Positions 28,558-37,938 are shown, counted from the stretch's first letter. The stretch is DNA of 64,000 nucleotides from Granulicella sp. (GCA_025408425.1 JANXYX010000043.1:124001-188000), one strand, 5' to 3'. The notes: a model not told the origin generated them from the sequence alone. Translations and numbers: made by a program.

Positions 28558-28618
28558 CAGATCTCTTTCCGTGTCTCACGAGACACTCTTTCTTCCAAAT
28601 CAATCTCGACAGCTGGAT

Positions 28619-29704
28619 CTACAGCTCGATCCAGGCCTTTACGCTAGGCGTCAAAACCTCTCCGCCTGTCGCAGTCACTTGCACCATATCTTCGATTCGT
28701 ATCCCAAACTTGTCCGGAATATATACCCCGGGCTCGATCGTAATCACCATACCTTGCTTCAATACCTGCTTCTGCTTCGCCGCAATTCTCGGGCCTTCAT
28801 GAATCTCCAACCCAACACCGTGTCCGGTCGAATGGCTGAAGTACTTATCAAGTCCATCCCGACGCAATACGCTTCGTGCCGCTTCGTCTACTTCGCCAGC
28901 CGTTACTCCGGGCGCAACTGCACCCACGGCTGCCATTTGGGCTTCCAGAACAGAATCATACACTTCACGCTCCCCCGGAAGCGCTCTTCCCAGGTGCACG
29001 GTACGCGTCATATCCGAGCAGTACCCACCCAGCACCACTCCAAAATCCAGCGTCACAAACCCTCGCTTGGGCAGCTTCAACATCGTCGCCCGGCCATGCG
29101 GCAGCGCAGACCGCGCCCCACTCGCCACAATCGTCTCAAACGACATCCCCTCCGCTCCAGCCAGTCGCGCAGCATGCTCCAACTCCGCAGCAACCGCAAC
29201 CTCCGTCAGCCCCGCATCGAGATACGTCAGCATGCCGCTGAACAGCCCGCAGCCCAACTCCGCAGCCTTCCGCATCAACGCAATTTCATCGGCATCCTTT
29301 ACCTCCCGCAACGCTGCGACCAGCGCTTCCACAGGCCGAAACAGCCTTCGCCGAACCTTTGCCGATACCACCTTCCGCATCGCCTCCAGTCCCGCAACCG
29401 TCGTCTGCGTAGCGTCGAAACCGCATGCAGAAACTCCAGCAGCCTCAATCCATTCACAAGCCGCCAACACTGCCGGCTTGGTTGCGATCACCACTCGCGT
29501 CCCCTGAGCCTCAACCCTCGCCTGCGCCGTATACCTTCCATCGGTGAACAGCACAGCCCGGCCACCCAACAACACCAGCGCCCCACTCGATCCCGTAAAC
29601 CCGCACAGGTAGCGAACATCTGGCAGATGCGTCACCAGCAATGCGTCAACACCCGCAACCTTTGCCGCAGCCACCGTCATCTTTCGTCGCAAGCTCAGAT
29701 TCAT
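28619..29704 (-). CDS. M24-family Xaa-Pro aminopeptidase
   Basis: 361 residues from ATG at 29702-29704, preferred because the creatinase-like N-domain starts directly after it (A-G-V-D-A-L-L-V-T-H-L-P-D-V-R-Y-L). A start 14 codons upstream is possible. The pita-bread metallopeptidase domain has the five metal ligands: both aspartates in L-D-F-G-V-V-L-G-G-Y-C-S-D-M-T-R, the histidine in H-G-V-G-L-E-I-H-E-G-P, and glutamates in T-I-E-P-G-V-Y and R-I-E-D-M-V. It removes N-terminal residues before proline in the cytosol. It heads the pep-accB-accC-thiE block and diverges from the phosphoesterase gene. Confidence 0.92.
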   Translation of the reverse strand: MNLSLRRKMTVAAAKVAGVDALLVTHLPDVRYLCGFTGSSGALVLLGGRAVLFTDGRYTAQARVEAQGTRVVIATKPAVLAACEWIEAAGVSACGFDATQTTVAGLEAMRKVVSAKVRRRLFRPVEALVAALREVKDADEIALMRKAAELGCGLFSGMLTYLDAGLTEVAVAAELEHAARLAGAEGMSFETIVASGARSALPHGRATMLKLPKRGFVTLDFGVVLGGYCSDMTRTVHLGRALPGEREVYDSVLEAQMAAVGAVAPGVTAGEVDEAARSVLRRDGLDKYFSHSTGHGVGLEIHEGPRIAAKQKQVLKQGMVITIEPGVYIPDKFGIRIEDMVQVTATGGEVLTPSVKAWIEL

Positions 29705-29782
29705 CTGTCTGATTCTACCCAACTCGCGACCACAATCGCCTCCCATCTGGCATCTGCCCCCTCCAACCCGGTATCATGAACT

Positions 29783-30658
29783 ATGTCCGGGTTTCACCCC
29801 CAACCTGCATCGCGCTTCACGCGCCGCAACTTTCTCATCGGCTCCGGAGCAGCCGCCGCAACTTTAGCTCTCTACGCAGGCGAAATAGCCCGCCATGAGA
29901 TTGACGTGGTCCACCGCCCCATCGCCATAGCAAACCTGCCGGACGCCTTCCGTGGCTACCGTATCGCCCAGATCAGCGATATCCACCTCGAAGAATTTAC
30001 TGAGCCCTACTTCCTCGAACGCGTCATCCACCATGTCAACGCCCTCAATGTCGACCTCGTCCTCATCACCGGAGACTTTGTCACCATGGGAGCCTTCACA
30101 TTTATCTCGGCCAACCACGCCGCTCACCGCTGTGCCGAACTCCTCGCGACCCTCACCAGCCCCCTCCGCTACGCCATCCTCGGCAATCACGATGTCACCG
30201 TCGGCGCCAGCATGGTCATTCGCGCCCTCACCGCCAACGGAACCCCCGTCCTCGTCAATCAACACGTCCCCATCGAGCGCAACGGCTCCCGTTTCTGGCT
30301 CTGCGGCGCAGAAGACCCCGGCACCAGCCATCCGGATCTCGACCTCACCATTCCCGCCAACCCCGACGGCCCCGTTATCCTTATGGCCCACGAGCCCGAC
30401 TTCGCCGACATCGTCTCCCAGCACCCCCGCGGCTCGCTCGTCGACCTCATGCTCTCTGGCCACACCCACGGAGGCCAGATCAAGCTCCCCTTCCTGGGCC
30501 CACTCGTCCTCCCCCCCATGGGCAGGATCTACCCCCACGGCATCTTCCACCTCAACAAGATGCAACTCTACGTCAACCGCGGCATCGGCACCGTAGGCAT
30601 CCCCTTCCGCCTCAACTGCCCCCCCGAAATCACTCTTCTCACCCTCCAGCCCGAATAA
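29783..30658 (+). CDS. Tat-exported calcineurin-like metallophosphoesterase (YkuE/YaeI-like)
   Basis: 291 residues. A twin-arginine signal (F-T-R-R-N-F-L-I-G-S-G) occupies about residues 12-38. Metal-binding motifs of the calcineurin fold follow in order: I-S-D-I-H, I-T-G-D-F, L-G-N-H-D and G-H-T-H-G-G-Q. The domain plan and final L-Y-V-N-R-G-I-G-T segment match YkuE/YaeI-type enzymes. Substrate is not evident; lipid-linked or nucleotide diesters are known for relatives. It is divergent from the peptidase gene (78-base gap) and 59 bases before the GH31 gene. Confidence 0.9.
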   Translation: MSGFHPQPASRFTRRNFLIGSGAAAATLALYAGEIARHEIDVVHRPIAIANLPDAFRGYRIAQISDIHLEEFTEPYFLERVIHHVNALNVDLVLITGDFVTMGAFTFISANHAAHRCAELLATLTSPLRYAILGNHDVTVGASMVIRALTANGTPVLVNQHVPIERNGSRFWLCGAEDPGTSHPDLDLTIPANPDGPVILMAHEPDFADIVSQHPRGSLVDLMLSGHTHGGQIKLPFLGPLVLPPMGRIYPHGIFHLNKMQLYVNRGIGTVGIPFRLNCPPEITLLTLQPE

Positions 30659-30717
30659 GATCCACCCCACACAACTTACTTCTGCGTTATATGATGTCTT
30701 GGCTCTTGGAGGTTCAG

Positions 30718-33279
30718 ATGCCACAACCACTGAACTATCGTTTGCCTGCCCGTGCGTTCGCGCTGGTCCTGGTTCCTCTATCATCCGCCACAATCGCTCA
30801 GAATCCTTCGTCGGCACCCCAACCGCGTGTAGCGCTCGAGTCTGTAACCAGCGCCCAGCCTCTCCGCGACGGGATTGTCATTAAGGCAGGTCAGGCAACC
30901 CTGCACATTACCGCGCTTCGAGACGATATCCTCCGCGTCCGCATCGCTCCAGGCAACACGCTTCCGGAGGACGCTTCGTGCGCAGTCCTGCCCGGACCAC
31001 GCACCAAAACAGTAGATGTACGACCGATGGAAAACCCAACCGCAGTAGGGTTCCGTACGGCATCGCTCGACGTTCGGATCGAGCGCACTCCCCTGCGACT
31101 GGTCGTTCGTGATCTTGCAGGCAATGTCATCTGCGCCGACGCTCTCGATCGACCAACAGAATTCACTCACGGCGGCTTTTCAGTCTCCAAAGACATGCCT
31201 GCCGACGAACACTTCTTCGGCCTCGGCGACAAGACAGGATCATTCGACCGCCGCAACCAGGCCTACACCCTCTGGAACACTGACTTTGGCATCCAGGAAT
31301 CAGCAGACCCAATCTACAAGAGCATCCCCTTCTTCCTGGCCATCAGTGGCGGTCGTAGCTACGGTCTCTTCCTAGACAATACATGGCGCACCTGGTTCGA
31401 CTTCGGCAAACAGGCTCGCAACGCATACTCCTTCGGTGCCGAGGGCGGCCCCCTCGACTACTACTTCATCAATGGCCCCACCCCAAAGCAGGTAGTAGAA
31501 CGCTATGTCTACCTCACCGGCACGCCGCCGCTTCCTCCGCTGTGGGCCCTCGGATTCCAGCAATCTCGTTACAGCTACACTCCCGAATCCCAACTGCGCG
31601 AGGTCGCCACACGCCTGCGGGCGGATAAGATTCCGTCTGACGCTGTATATCTCGACATCGACTACCAGTACAGGAACCGTCCTTTCACCGTCAATCCCGT
31701 CACATTTCCGGACTTCCCTGGTCTCGTCGCTGATCTCCACAAACAGCATCTTCATCTGATCACCATCACAGATCTCCACATCGCCCACGTCGCCAATCAG
31801 GGATACGCACCTTACGACACCGGTCACGCAGGCGACCACTTCGTAAAAAATCCTGACGGCAGCGAATTCGTCGGCGTCGTCTGGCCAGGCCCTGCGGTCT
31901 TCCCCGACTTCACTCGTGCCCAGACTCGCGCATGGTGGGGCGGCCTCTACAAGGAGTTCGTTCAGGACGGCGTTGCCGGCTTCTGGAATGACATGAACGA
32001 ACCCTCGGTATTCGACGGTCCCGCCGGAACCATGCCCCTCGATAGCGTCCATCGCATCGATGAGCCAGGCTTCACTACCCGCACCGCCTCCCACGCAGAG
32101 ATTCACAACATCCTTGGCATGGAAAATGAGCGCGCCACCTACGAAGGGCTCCTGAAGCTTCGCCCTGACGAGCGCCCCTTCGTTCTGACCCGTGCCACCT
32201 ATGCCGGCGGCCAGCGCTACGGATTTACCTGGACCGGGGACAACGCCTCCACTTGGAATCAACTCCGCTTGGGCACTCAGATGCTTCTTAATCTTGGCCT
32301 CAGTGGCATATCGTTCGTCGGCGATGACATCGGCGGATTTGGCGGCTCCGCCCCGCCAGACCTTCTCACCCGCTGGCTTGAGGTTGGCGCCTTCAATCCC
32401 ATGTATCGCGATCACAGCACAATCGGCTCACTACCGCAGGAGGTCTGGGCACATGGTCCTGAACAGGAAGCGATCCGCCGCCGCTACATCGAGACGCGCT
32501 ATCGTCTCCTCCCCTACATCTACACGCTTGCTGACGAAGCCTCCCGCAACGGTCTCCCGCTCGTCCGACCGCTCTTCCTGGAATTTCCCAACTACTTGAC
32601 CGCAATCGACACTGAATTTCTTCTAGGGCCCGACCTTCTCGTCGCGCCGCCGCCATTCGCAGAGATGCCCGAAGACTTCGCAGTCTCGTATCCACAAGGC
32701 GATTGGTACGACTTCTGGACTGGCCAGAAGATGCCTCCTTCTCCTACCCCACCGACAATTGTCCAGATCGCCAACGCGGCTGCCAATGGAGAATCCGCAG
32801 CCAGTTTCCCCATGCCCGACAAAATTCACCCCGTACTGGATACGCTACCCGTGTACGTACGCGGCGGCAGCATCCTCCCGATGCAACCCCTGGTACAGAG
32901 CACGGACGAGACCCCACAGGGCCCGCTCGAACTGCGCGTCTATCCAGGCCAGCAGTGCAACGGCTCAATCTACCTGGATGACGGCCACACCTTCCGTTAC
33001 CAACACGGTGAGTTTCTCCGTCAGGCGTTTACTTGCCAGTCCGACAATACCTCGATGAGTGTCCGGTTCGACGCACGCCAGGGAACCTACTCCCCCTGGT
33101 GGAAGTCCATCGAAGTCGTGATCTACAACTGGTCCTCCGCTCAGGTCGACGCCAGGCTTTCAGATTCGACAAAGCCCTTGAAGACAACATTCGATACGTC
33201 GGCACACACGCTCCACATCCTTATCCCGGACGTCGCCGGAAAGGAGGAACTACGCATCACAGAACGGGTATCTCGGTAG
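30718..33279 (+). CDS. Secreted GH31 alpha-glucosidase-type enzyme
   Basis: 853 residues from ATG 30718-30720, which has GGAGG 5 bases upstream; an ATG 9 codons earlier lacks one. A signal peptide (about 1-28) precedes an N-terminal beta-sandwich (to about 230) and the GH31 barrel. The nucleophile is D425 in W-N-D-M-N-E-P-S and the acid/base D508 in W-T-G-D-N-A-S-T. A C-terminal DUF5110-like beta region closes it. Such enzymes release glucose or xylose from alpha-linked oligosaccharides; the motif favours alpha-glucosidase but does not settle it. Presumably periplasmic. Confidence 0.92.
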   Translation: MPQPLNYRLPARAFALVLVPLSSATIAQNPSSAPQPRVALESVTSAQPLRDGIVIKAGQATLHITALRDDILRVRIAPGNTLPEDASCAVLPGPRTKTVDVRPMENPTAVGFRTASLDVRIERTPLRLVVRDLAGNVICADALDRPTEFTHGGFSVSKDMPADEHFFGLGDKTGSFDRRNQAYTLWNTDFGIQESADPIYKSIPFFLAISGGRSYGLFLDNTWRTWFDFGKQARNAYSFGAEGGPLDYYFINGPTPKQVVERYVYLTGTPPLPPLWALGFQQSRYSYTPESQLREVATRLRADKIPSDAVYLDIDYQYRNRPFTVNPVTFPDFPGLVADLHKQHLHLITITDLHIAHVANQGYAPYDTGHAGDHFVKNPDGSEFVGVVWPGPAVFPDFTRAQTRAWWGGLYKEFVQDGVAGFWNDMNEPSVFDGPAGTMPLDSVHRIDEPGFTTRTASHAEIHNILGMENERATYEGLLKLRPDERPFVLTRATYAGGQRYGFTWTGDNASTWNQLRLGTQMLLNLGLSGISFVGDDIGGFGGSAPPDLLTRWLEVGAFNPMYRDHSTIGSLPQEVWAHGPEQEAIRRRYIETRYRLLPYIYTLADEASRNGLPLVRPLFLEFPNYLTAIDTEFLLGPDLLVAPPPFAEMPEDFAVSYPQGDWYDFWTGQKMPPSPTPPTIVQIANAAANGESAASFPMPDKIHPVLDTLPVYVRGGSILPMQPLVQSTDETPQGPLELRVYPGQQCNGSIYLDDGHTFRYQHGEFLRQAFTCQSDNTSMSVRFDARQGTYSPWWKSIEVVIYNWSSAQVDARLSDSTKPLKTTFDTSAHTLHILIPDVAGKEELRITERVSR

Positions 33280-33320
33280 GCGGAGCCACCATCCGCCATC
33301 ATGGTCTCGTTACCGAGACC
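33279..33320. terminator. Overlapping hairpins between convergent genes
   Basis: GGCGGA/TCCGCC (33279-33284, 33292-33297) and GGTCTCG/CGAGACC (33303-33309, 33314-33320) form two stems. TCTCGGTA (33271-33278) can also pair with TACCGAGA (33311-33318), so the second stem has an alternative partner. No long T-run follows on either strand. It is probably a bidirectional transcription end for the GH31 gene and the helix-turn-helix gene. Confidence 0.45.
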
Positions 33321-33564
33321 TCCCCACAGGCTTCTTCTGCTTCGGCTCCACCGCCGCGGGTGTCACCACCTTCACCCCGGACTTCTCATCCATCCATGCA
33401 TCCAGTAGGCTCTTCTTGAACCGCCACCGGTTCCCCAGCTTGAAAGCCGGAATAAATCCTTCAGAAGCATACCGATACAGCGTGTCCCCGCTGATTCCCA
33501 GGTACTCCGACGCCTGCCGGATATCCATCACTTCGCGGACCGCAACCTGCGCCATACCAGCCAT
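33310..33564 (-). CDS. Small MerR/excisionase-type helix-turn-helix protein
   Basis: 84 residues from ATG 33562-33564, which has GGAGG 8 bases upstream. The core D-I-R-Q-A-S-E-Y-L-G-I-S-G-D-T-L-Y-R-Y (about 13-31) and the following F-I-P-A-F-K-L-G-N-R-W-R-F-K-K form the winged helix of the 'excisionase family DNA-binding domain'. A basic tail follows. No integrase or phage genes are nearby, so it is more likely a general DNA-binding protein than a true excisionase. Targets are unknown. Confidence 0.8.
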   Translation of the reverse strand: MAGMAQVAVREVMDIRQASEYLGISGDTLYRYASEGFIPAFKLGNRWRFKKSLLDAWMDEKSGVKVVTPAAVEPKQKKPVGRSR

Positions 33565-33742
33565 TAGAACACCCTCCAAACCACCTCAAAACAGGAAAAT
33601 ACCAGCGGAGAACCCACAATCACGGCACACTCTTTGTATCCCTTTTTACCTACCCACACAATAAAAATCTCAGACGTTAACTATTAACTAACTGATCCCA
33701 AGGTCTCAAAAGACCCCAAACTGACCCAGAACAGCATCAAAA

Positions 33743-33769
33743 AGTGCCCCGGCCATAGACCGGAGCACT
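33743..33769 (-). terminator. Terminator downstream of the phosphofructokinase gene
   Basis: On the minus strand, AGTGCTCCGG and CCGGGGCACT pair over 10 positions (one T-G wobble) around a 7-base loop and are followed by TTTTT. It lies about 110 bases after the pfkA stop, unusually far, with the structured stretch 33806-33870 in between. Confidence 0.85.
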
Positions 33770-33805
33770 CCCCTTTAGAATCAATACCTTGCAAAAGCAT
33801 GGTCC

Positions 33806-33870
33806 AAACCTAAAGTATCTGCAATCAAGACTTTAGCCAAATACAGGCCAGTGGGGGGATACCCACTACC
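33806..33870 (-). other. Structured stretch after pfkA, possible third member of the intergenic element family
   Basis: Just after the pfkA stop lies a G/C box that folds as AGTGGG/CCCACT (33850-33855 with 33862-33867), then the hairpin CTAAAGT/ACTTTAG (33810-33816 with 33830-33836), then the terminator at 33743-33769. The order G/C box, AT-type hairpin, CCGG-type terminator is the same as in the two elements at 39 and 52 kb, but the conserved TAAATATTAGG block of those is not seen, so membership is uncertain. Confidence 0.3.
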
Positions 33871-33876
33871 CAAACT

Positions 33877-34920
33877 CTAAACCGCTCCAGCCAAAGGTTG
33901 CAAGCTCTTCACAACAGCCAGCAGATCCTCGCTCACCGTCCTCGTCTTCGCAATAGCTTCTGCAATTGGAATATGCGTGATCTCCGTTCCTCGCAGAACG
34001 ACCAGTTGGCCAAACTTCCCAGCATGTACCAAGTCGATCGCCGCCACGCCATAACGCGTCGCCAGCATCCGGTCGTAAGCCGAAGGCGTCCCACCCCGCT
34101 GCGTGTGCCCTAGGTTCACGCTCCGCGTCTCATACCCCGTACGCTTCTCGATCTCCTCAGCCAGCACCTGTCCAATCCCGCTCAACCGCGCATGTCCAAA
34201 CGAGTCCACCGCCGTCCCGAGCACTACTTGGTCCGCCTCCGGCAACTTCGCTCCCTCAGCGACAACCACGATCGAAAATTTCTTCCCATGCTCCCGGCGG
34301 TATTTCACCAATCGGCAAACGTCTTCGATATCAATTGGCAACTCCGGCACCAGAATCACATCTGCACCGCCAGCAATACCTGACGTCACAGCGATCCAGC
34401 CCGCATCCCGCCCCATCACCTCGCACACAATCACGCGATTATGCGCCTCAGCGGTCGAGTGCAGACGGTCCACCGCCTCTGTAGCAATCGAAACAGCCGT
34501 ATCAAAACCAAAGCAAGCGTCTGTCCCGCTCAAATCGTTGTCAATCGTCTTGGGTACACCCACACAATTCACGCCCCGCTCTGCAAGAGCAAGACTGATC
34601 GACTGTGTATCGTCTCCGCCCAGTGCAATCAGCGCATCCAGCTTATGGCTCGCCAGTACCTCGGCACACTTCTCAAACCCACCCGGAATCTTCTTCACAT
34701 TCGTCCGCGATGACCGCAGAATAGTCCCGCCCCGGTGCAAAATTCCCGACGTCGTCTCCAGTGTCAGCGGCATCGTGACATCGTCCAAAACGCCGCGCCA
34801 ACCTTCCATGAAACCCACAAACTCGTCACCATGGTGCAGAATTCCCTTCCGCACTGCCGCACGTATCACCGCGTTCAATCCAGGACAATCCCCACCACCG
34901 GTCAACATTCCAATCCGCAT
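33877..34920 (-). CDS. 6-phosphofructokinase, probably pyrophosphate-dependent
   Basis: 347 residues of the PfkA superfamily. The start M-R-I-G-M-L-T-G-G-G-D-C-P-G-L-N is typical. The phosphoryl-donor loop reads G-G-D-D-T with Asp at 104, and the next motif is P-K-T-I-D-N-D with Lys at 124. In characterised enzymes of this group, Asp104 with Lys124 goes with use of pyrophosphate, and Gly104 with ATP. It would phosphorylate fructose 6-phosphate reversibly in glycolysis. G-R-D-A-G-W, Y-E-T-R-S-V-N-L-G-H-T-Q-R-G-G and the active-site aspartate in T-I-D are present. The donor prediction is inference from two residues; the family call is firm. Confidence 0.93.
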   Translation of the reverse strand: MRIGMLTGGGDCPGLNAVIRAAVRKGILHHGDEFVGFMEGWRGVLDDVTMPLTLETTSGILHRGGTILRSSRTNVKKIPGGFEKCAEVLASHKLDALIALGGDDTQSISLALAERGVNCVGVPKTIDNDLSGTDACFGFDTAVSIATEAVDRLHSTAEAHNRVIVCEVMGRDAGWIAVTSGIAGGADVILVPELPIDIEDVCRLVKYRREHGKKFSIVVVAEGAKLPEADQVVLGTAVDSFGHARLSGIGQVLAEEIEKRTGYETRSVNLGHTQRGGTPSAYDRMLATRYGVAAIDLVHAGKFGQLVVLRGTEITHIPIAEAIAKTRTVSEDLLAVVKSLQPLAGAV

Positions 34921-35042
34921 TCACAACCCTCCAAAACGACGTTAGGACAACAGCGGAATCATACTCCAGCCTCGAAGTTCTTTCTGCATCTGCCTCCCTA
35001 TCTTCCCGACAATTGCGGCCGCTCCCCCATCGACGCCCTGCC

Positions 35043-36056
35043 TCACCGCCACCAGTCCGATACCAGCGCCACTCCATGCACCACCTCAGTCGGCCGCCCC
35101 GGCTCCGGCGACCACACCCTAAGCCCCTCCACATCCGCCAACTCCAGTAACCGCTCCATCGGCTGTCGCCAGCCATGCAGTGCCAGATCAAACAAACCCC
35201 AATGAATTGGCATTAGCGATCCAGCTCCACCCAACGCTACAAACGCCTTCGCCGCAGCATCCGGCCCCAGATGGATGCCTTCCCATAGTTCGTGATATGC
35301 ACCGATCTCCAGCATCGTCAGGTCGAAAGGCCCATACTCCAACCCAATCTGCCCAAACCCATCCCACCACCCTGAGTCAGCCCCGAAATACACCGAATGC
35401 CTTGCTCCTTTCAGCACAAATGCGCTCCAGAGAGTCTCGAAACGGTTTCCCAACCCTCTGCCCGAAAAATGTCGTGAGGGCACAGCCGTCACTGAGACCG
35501 CAGCCCCCTCCCGACCAACCACCTCGACTCTATCCGTCCAATCCAGTTCCCTGATCCGTTCAGCCGCCACCCCAAACTTCCGCAGAATCCCTCCGACCCC
35601 CAGCGACGTCACCCACTCAGCGTGTGACAGCTTCGGCAACCTTGCCAGTCGCTGAACTGTGGCCTTTCCAAGATGGTCGTAGTGGTCGTGCGACACAATC
35701 ACCACATCGATCTCCGGCAGATCTTCCAGCTGCATCGGTGCTTCAAAGAAGCGCTTCGGTCCTGCCCATCGCACCGGCGAAGCCCGCTCATCCCACACCG
35801 GATCAATTAGCACCCGCAGACCATCTATCTCTAACAACAGCGACGAGTGCCCCATCCACGTCACCCGCAACCCGCTCTCCGGAGCCAACTCAAACACCCC
35901 TACATCGGTCCGAAACGGTCCAAGCGCCCGCTTCGGAACCTTCTCTTCCTTGCTCTTCAAATAGAGCGGAAGGATCTTCCAGATCATCGCCGCTCCACCC
36001 ACCACCGTAGGCACCGGATTCAAAAACCTCCGGCCCACCTTCTCAGCCCGCGTCAA
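35043..36056 (-). CDS. Metallo-beta-lactamase-fold hydrolase, NAPE-PLD-like
   Basis: 337 residues. The zinc motif H-D-H-Y-D-H-L-G is intact, with later histidines in P-S-R-H-F-S-G-R and P-I-H-W-G. The N-terminal N-P-V-P segment and the V-T-W-M-G-H-S-S-L-L-L motif match the branch containing N-acylphosphatidylethanolamine phospholipase D and bacterial YycJ/RomA-like proteins. The TTG start at 36054-36056 keeps the N-P motif; an ATG at 35985-35987 has a better ribosome site (GGAG) but would lose it, so the start is unsettled. Substrate is unknown; a lipid phosphodiester is a guess. Confidence 0.8.
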   Translation of the reverse strand: MTRAEKVGRRFLNPVPTVVGGAAMIWKILPLYLKSKEEKVPKRALGPFRTDVGVFELAPESGLRVTWMGHSSLLLEIDGLRVLIDPVWDERASPVRWAGPKRFFEAPMQLEDLPEIDVVIVSHDHYDHLGKATVQRLARLPKLSHAEWVTSLGVGGILRKFGVAAERIRELDWTDRVEVVGREGAAVSVTAVPSRHFSGRGLGNRFETLWSAFVLKGARHSVYFGADSGWWDGFGQIGLEYGPFDLTMLEIGAYHELWEGIHLGPDAAAKAFVALGGAGSLMPIHWGLFDLALHGWRQPMERLLELADVEGLRVWSPEPGRPTEVVHGVALVSDWWR

Positions 36057-36125
36057 AAAATGCCCATGTCGATTAGATACTCAGACTGCCCATTTCATTG
36101 CAATTAAAGATTTCAGCCCCTAATA

Positions 36126-37913
36126 CTACTTCTTCGATATGGCCTCATCCGCATAGAACTCTGAAATGTCATTGGCGTACTTCGTCTCCACCACCCGTCG
36201 CTTCAGCTTCATGCTGGGAGTCAACGTGCCATCCTCCACCGACCACTCGTCCGGCACCACTCGCAGACGCTTGATGTCTTCATAGTGCGCCAGCGTCCCA
36301 TTCACCTTATCCACAATCGCTTGGTAAGCCTGCACAACCCTCGCATCGGACACCAGCGCCGCACGGTCTCCTGTCGCAATCCCCTGCCCCTTAGCCCAAC
36401 CCTCCAGCGCAGCAAAATTAGGCGAAATCAGAACACATGCAAACTTGTGTTTGTCCCCCACCACCGCAGCATTCCCTACCAGCACGTTCGACTTCAACTT
36501 GTTCTCAATCGGTTGTGGAGCAATCAGTTTGCCACCACTTGTCTTCAGCAGTTCCTTCTTCCGGTCAGTAATAGAAATAAATCCATCGGCATCTACATTC
36601 CCGATGTCGCCCGTCTTAAACCAGCCGTCCTCGGTAAACACCTCCGCGGTCTCTTTCTCCTTCTTCCAATAACCCACGAACACAGAAGGACCGCGCACCT
36701 CCAGTTCACCATCTTCGGCAAATCTGACCTCTACGTTTGGCAGTTTCTGCCCCACCGTGCCGATACGGTGCGCGCTTGGATAGTTCAGCGATATCACCGG
36801 CGACGTCTCAGTCAGCCCGTACCCTTCAAAGATCCGAATCCCCGCATCGGCAAACCATCCAGCCGTATCCATCCCCAACGGAGCCCCACCCGATACAAAT
36901 ACGTTCACCCGTCCGCCAAACGCCTCCCGAATCTTGCTAAACACCAGTTTTTCGGCCAGCTTCCAACTCAATCCACCCGGAGCCTTACCCCCCAGCGTCT
37001 CAGCCCGGTGCGCCTTGCCCGTCGCAATCGCCCACTTCAAAATCCTCGACTTCACAGGCGACGCCGCAGACTTCCCTTCCACAGCTTGCCGGATCTTCTC
37101 GTAAACCCGTGGCACCGCTACAAAAATTGTTGGACGGATCTTTTTCATCGCCGCAGCCAGTTGGTCAAACCTCGGGCAATACGCCAGCATCGCCCCATGA
37201 CACATCAACGCATAGTCCAGGTGTCGTGCCGTCACATGAGAAAGCGGAAGAAACGAGATACAGGTGTCTCTCTCATCAAAACCAAACGGATTTGTCGAGT
37301 AGCAGATGTTGCTGGCCAGATTCCCATGTGTCAGCATCACACCCTTCGACTCGCCCGTCGTCCCGGACGTATAGATAATCGTCGCCAGATCCGCTGGCTC
37401 CACAGCCCGCGCCATCGCATCGAAATCTCCATCTCGGGTCTGCATCACAACTGCTCCGGCCATCAGTGTCGTAAAGCTGACCGCACCAGGATGCTCTCCC
37501 ACGTCCATCACCACCACATGCCCCAAATCCGGCAACTCCCCGGCATCAGCCAGCTTGTCCAACTGCTCCGGAGACGATAAAACCACCACCTTCGCGCCCG
37601 AGTCCCGCAACATATAGCCAACCTGCTCAGCTGTCAGCGTCGGATAGAGCGGCACATCCACGCATCCCATCGCCAGCGCCGCAAGATCGGTCACTGCCCA
37701 CTCCCACCGGTTCTCAGAGAGAATAGCGATCCGATCCCCCTTCGCCAGGCCCCACCCCCGAAATGCCTCTGCCAGCGAGCGGACCCGCCCATACAGTTCA
37801 TTCGAAGTAATCGGCTTCCACTCGCCATCCGCCTCCTGCCCCAGCAGTACCCCACGATCACCTCGTCCGGTCACCTTAACCAGAACGTCATTCACCGTCT
37901 TCAGATCCAGCAT
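36126..37913 (-). CDS. Long-chain acyl-CoA synthetase (AMP-forming)
   Basis: 595 residues, the size of FadD15-type long-chain fatty acyl-CoA ligases. The P-loop Y-T-S-G-T-T-G-E-S-K-G-V-M-L-T-H, the E-G-Y-G-L-T-E-T-S-P motif and the F-K-T-G-D-I-G ... I-T-D-R-K-K-E-L-L-K-T-S-G-G-K segment are all present. It activates fatty acids with ATP and CoA at the inner membrane. The TetR-type gene lies 25 bases upstream in the same direction, with FadR-like operators in front of both, which supports control by acyl-CoA. Confidence 0.93.
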   Translation of the reverse strand: MLDLKTVNDVLVKVTGRGDRGVLLGQEADGEWKPITSNELYGRVRSLAEAFRGWGLAKGDRIAILSENRWEWAVTDLAALAMGCVDVPLYPTLTAEQVGYMLRDSGAKVVVLSSPEQLDKLADAGELPDLGHVVVMDVGEHPGAVSFTTLMAGAVVMQTRDGDFDAMARAVEPADLATIIYTSGTTGESKGVMLTHGNLASNICYSTNPFGFDERDTCISFLPLSHVTARHLDYALMCHGAMLAYCPRFDQLAAAMKKIRPTIFVAVPRVYEKIRQAVEGKSAASPVKSRILKWAIATGKAHRAETLGGKAPGGLSWKLAEKLVFSKIREAFGGRVNVFVSGGAPLGMDTAGWFADAGIRIFEGYGLTETSPVISLNYPSAHRIGTVGQKLPNVEVRFAEDGELEVRGPSVFVGYWKKEKETAEVFTEDGWFKTGDIGNVDADGFISITDRKKELLKTSGGKLIAPQPIENKLKSNVLVGNAAVVGDKHKFACVLISPNFAALEGWAKGQGIATGDRAALVSDARVVQAYQAIVDKVNGTLAHYEDIKRLRVVPDEWSVEDGTLTPSMKLKRRVVETKYANDISEFYADEAISKK

Positions 37914-37938
37914 CGATTCCCCTTAACTTCTTCCACCA

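Noticed and set aside
28286..29779. Plus-strand open frame of 497 residues opposite accB and the peptidase
   Set aside because: The product is Arg/His/Ser/Pro-rich with no domain; the opposite strand holds sure genes with catalytic motifs. High-GC codon bias keeps the antisense frame open.
31372..32415. Minus-strand open frame of 347 residues opposite the GH31 gene
   Set aside because: Antisense to the catalytic domain carrying both GH31 aspartates; no ribosome site or recognisable motif.
33310..33564. Excisionase of a prophage or integrative element
   Set aside because: No integrase, attachment-site repeat or phage gene is nearby; this helix-turn-helix type is common outside mobile elements.
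36285..37580. Plus-strand open frame of 431 residues opposite the acyl-CoA synthetase
   Set aside because: Antisense to a gene with all AMP-ligase motifs; composition is Arg/His-rich and has no family features.
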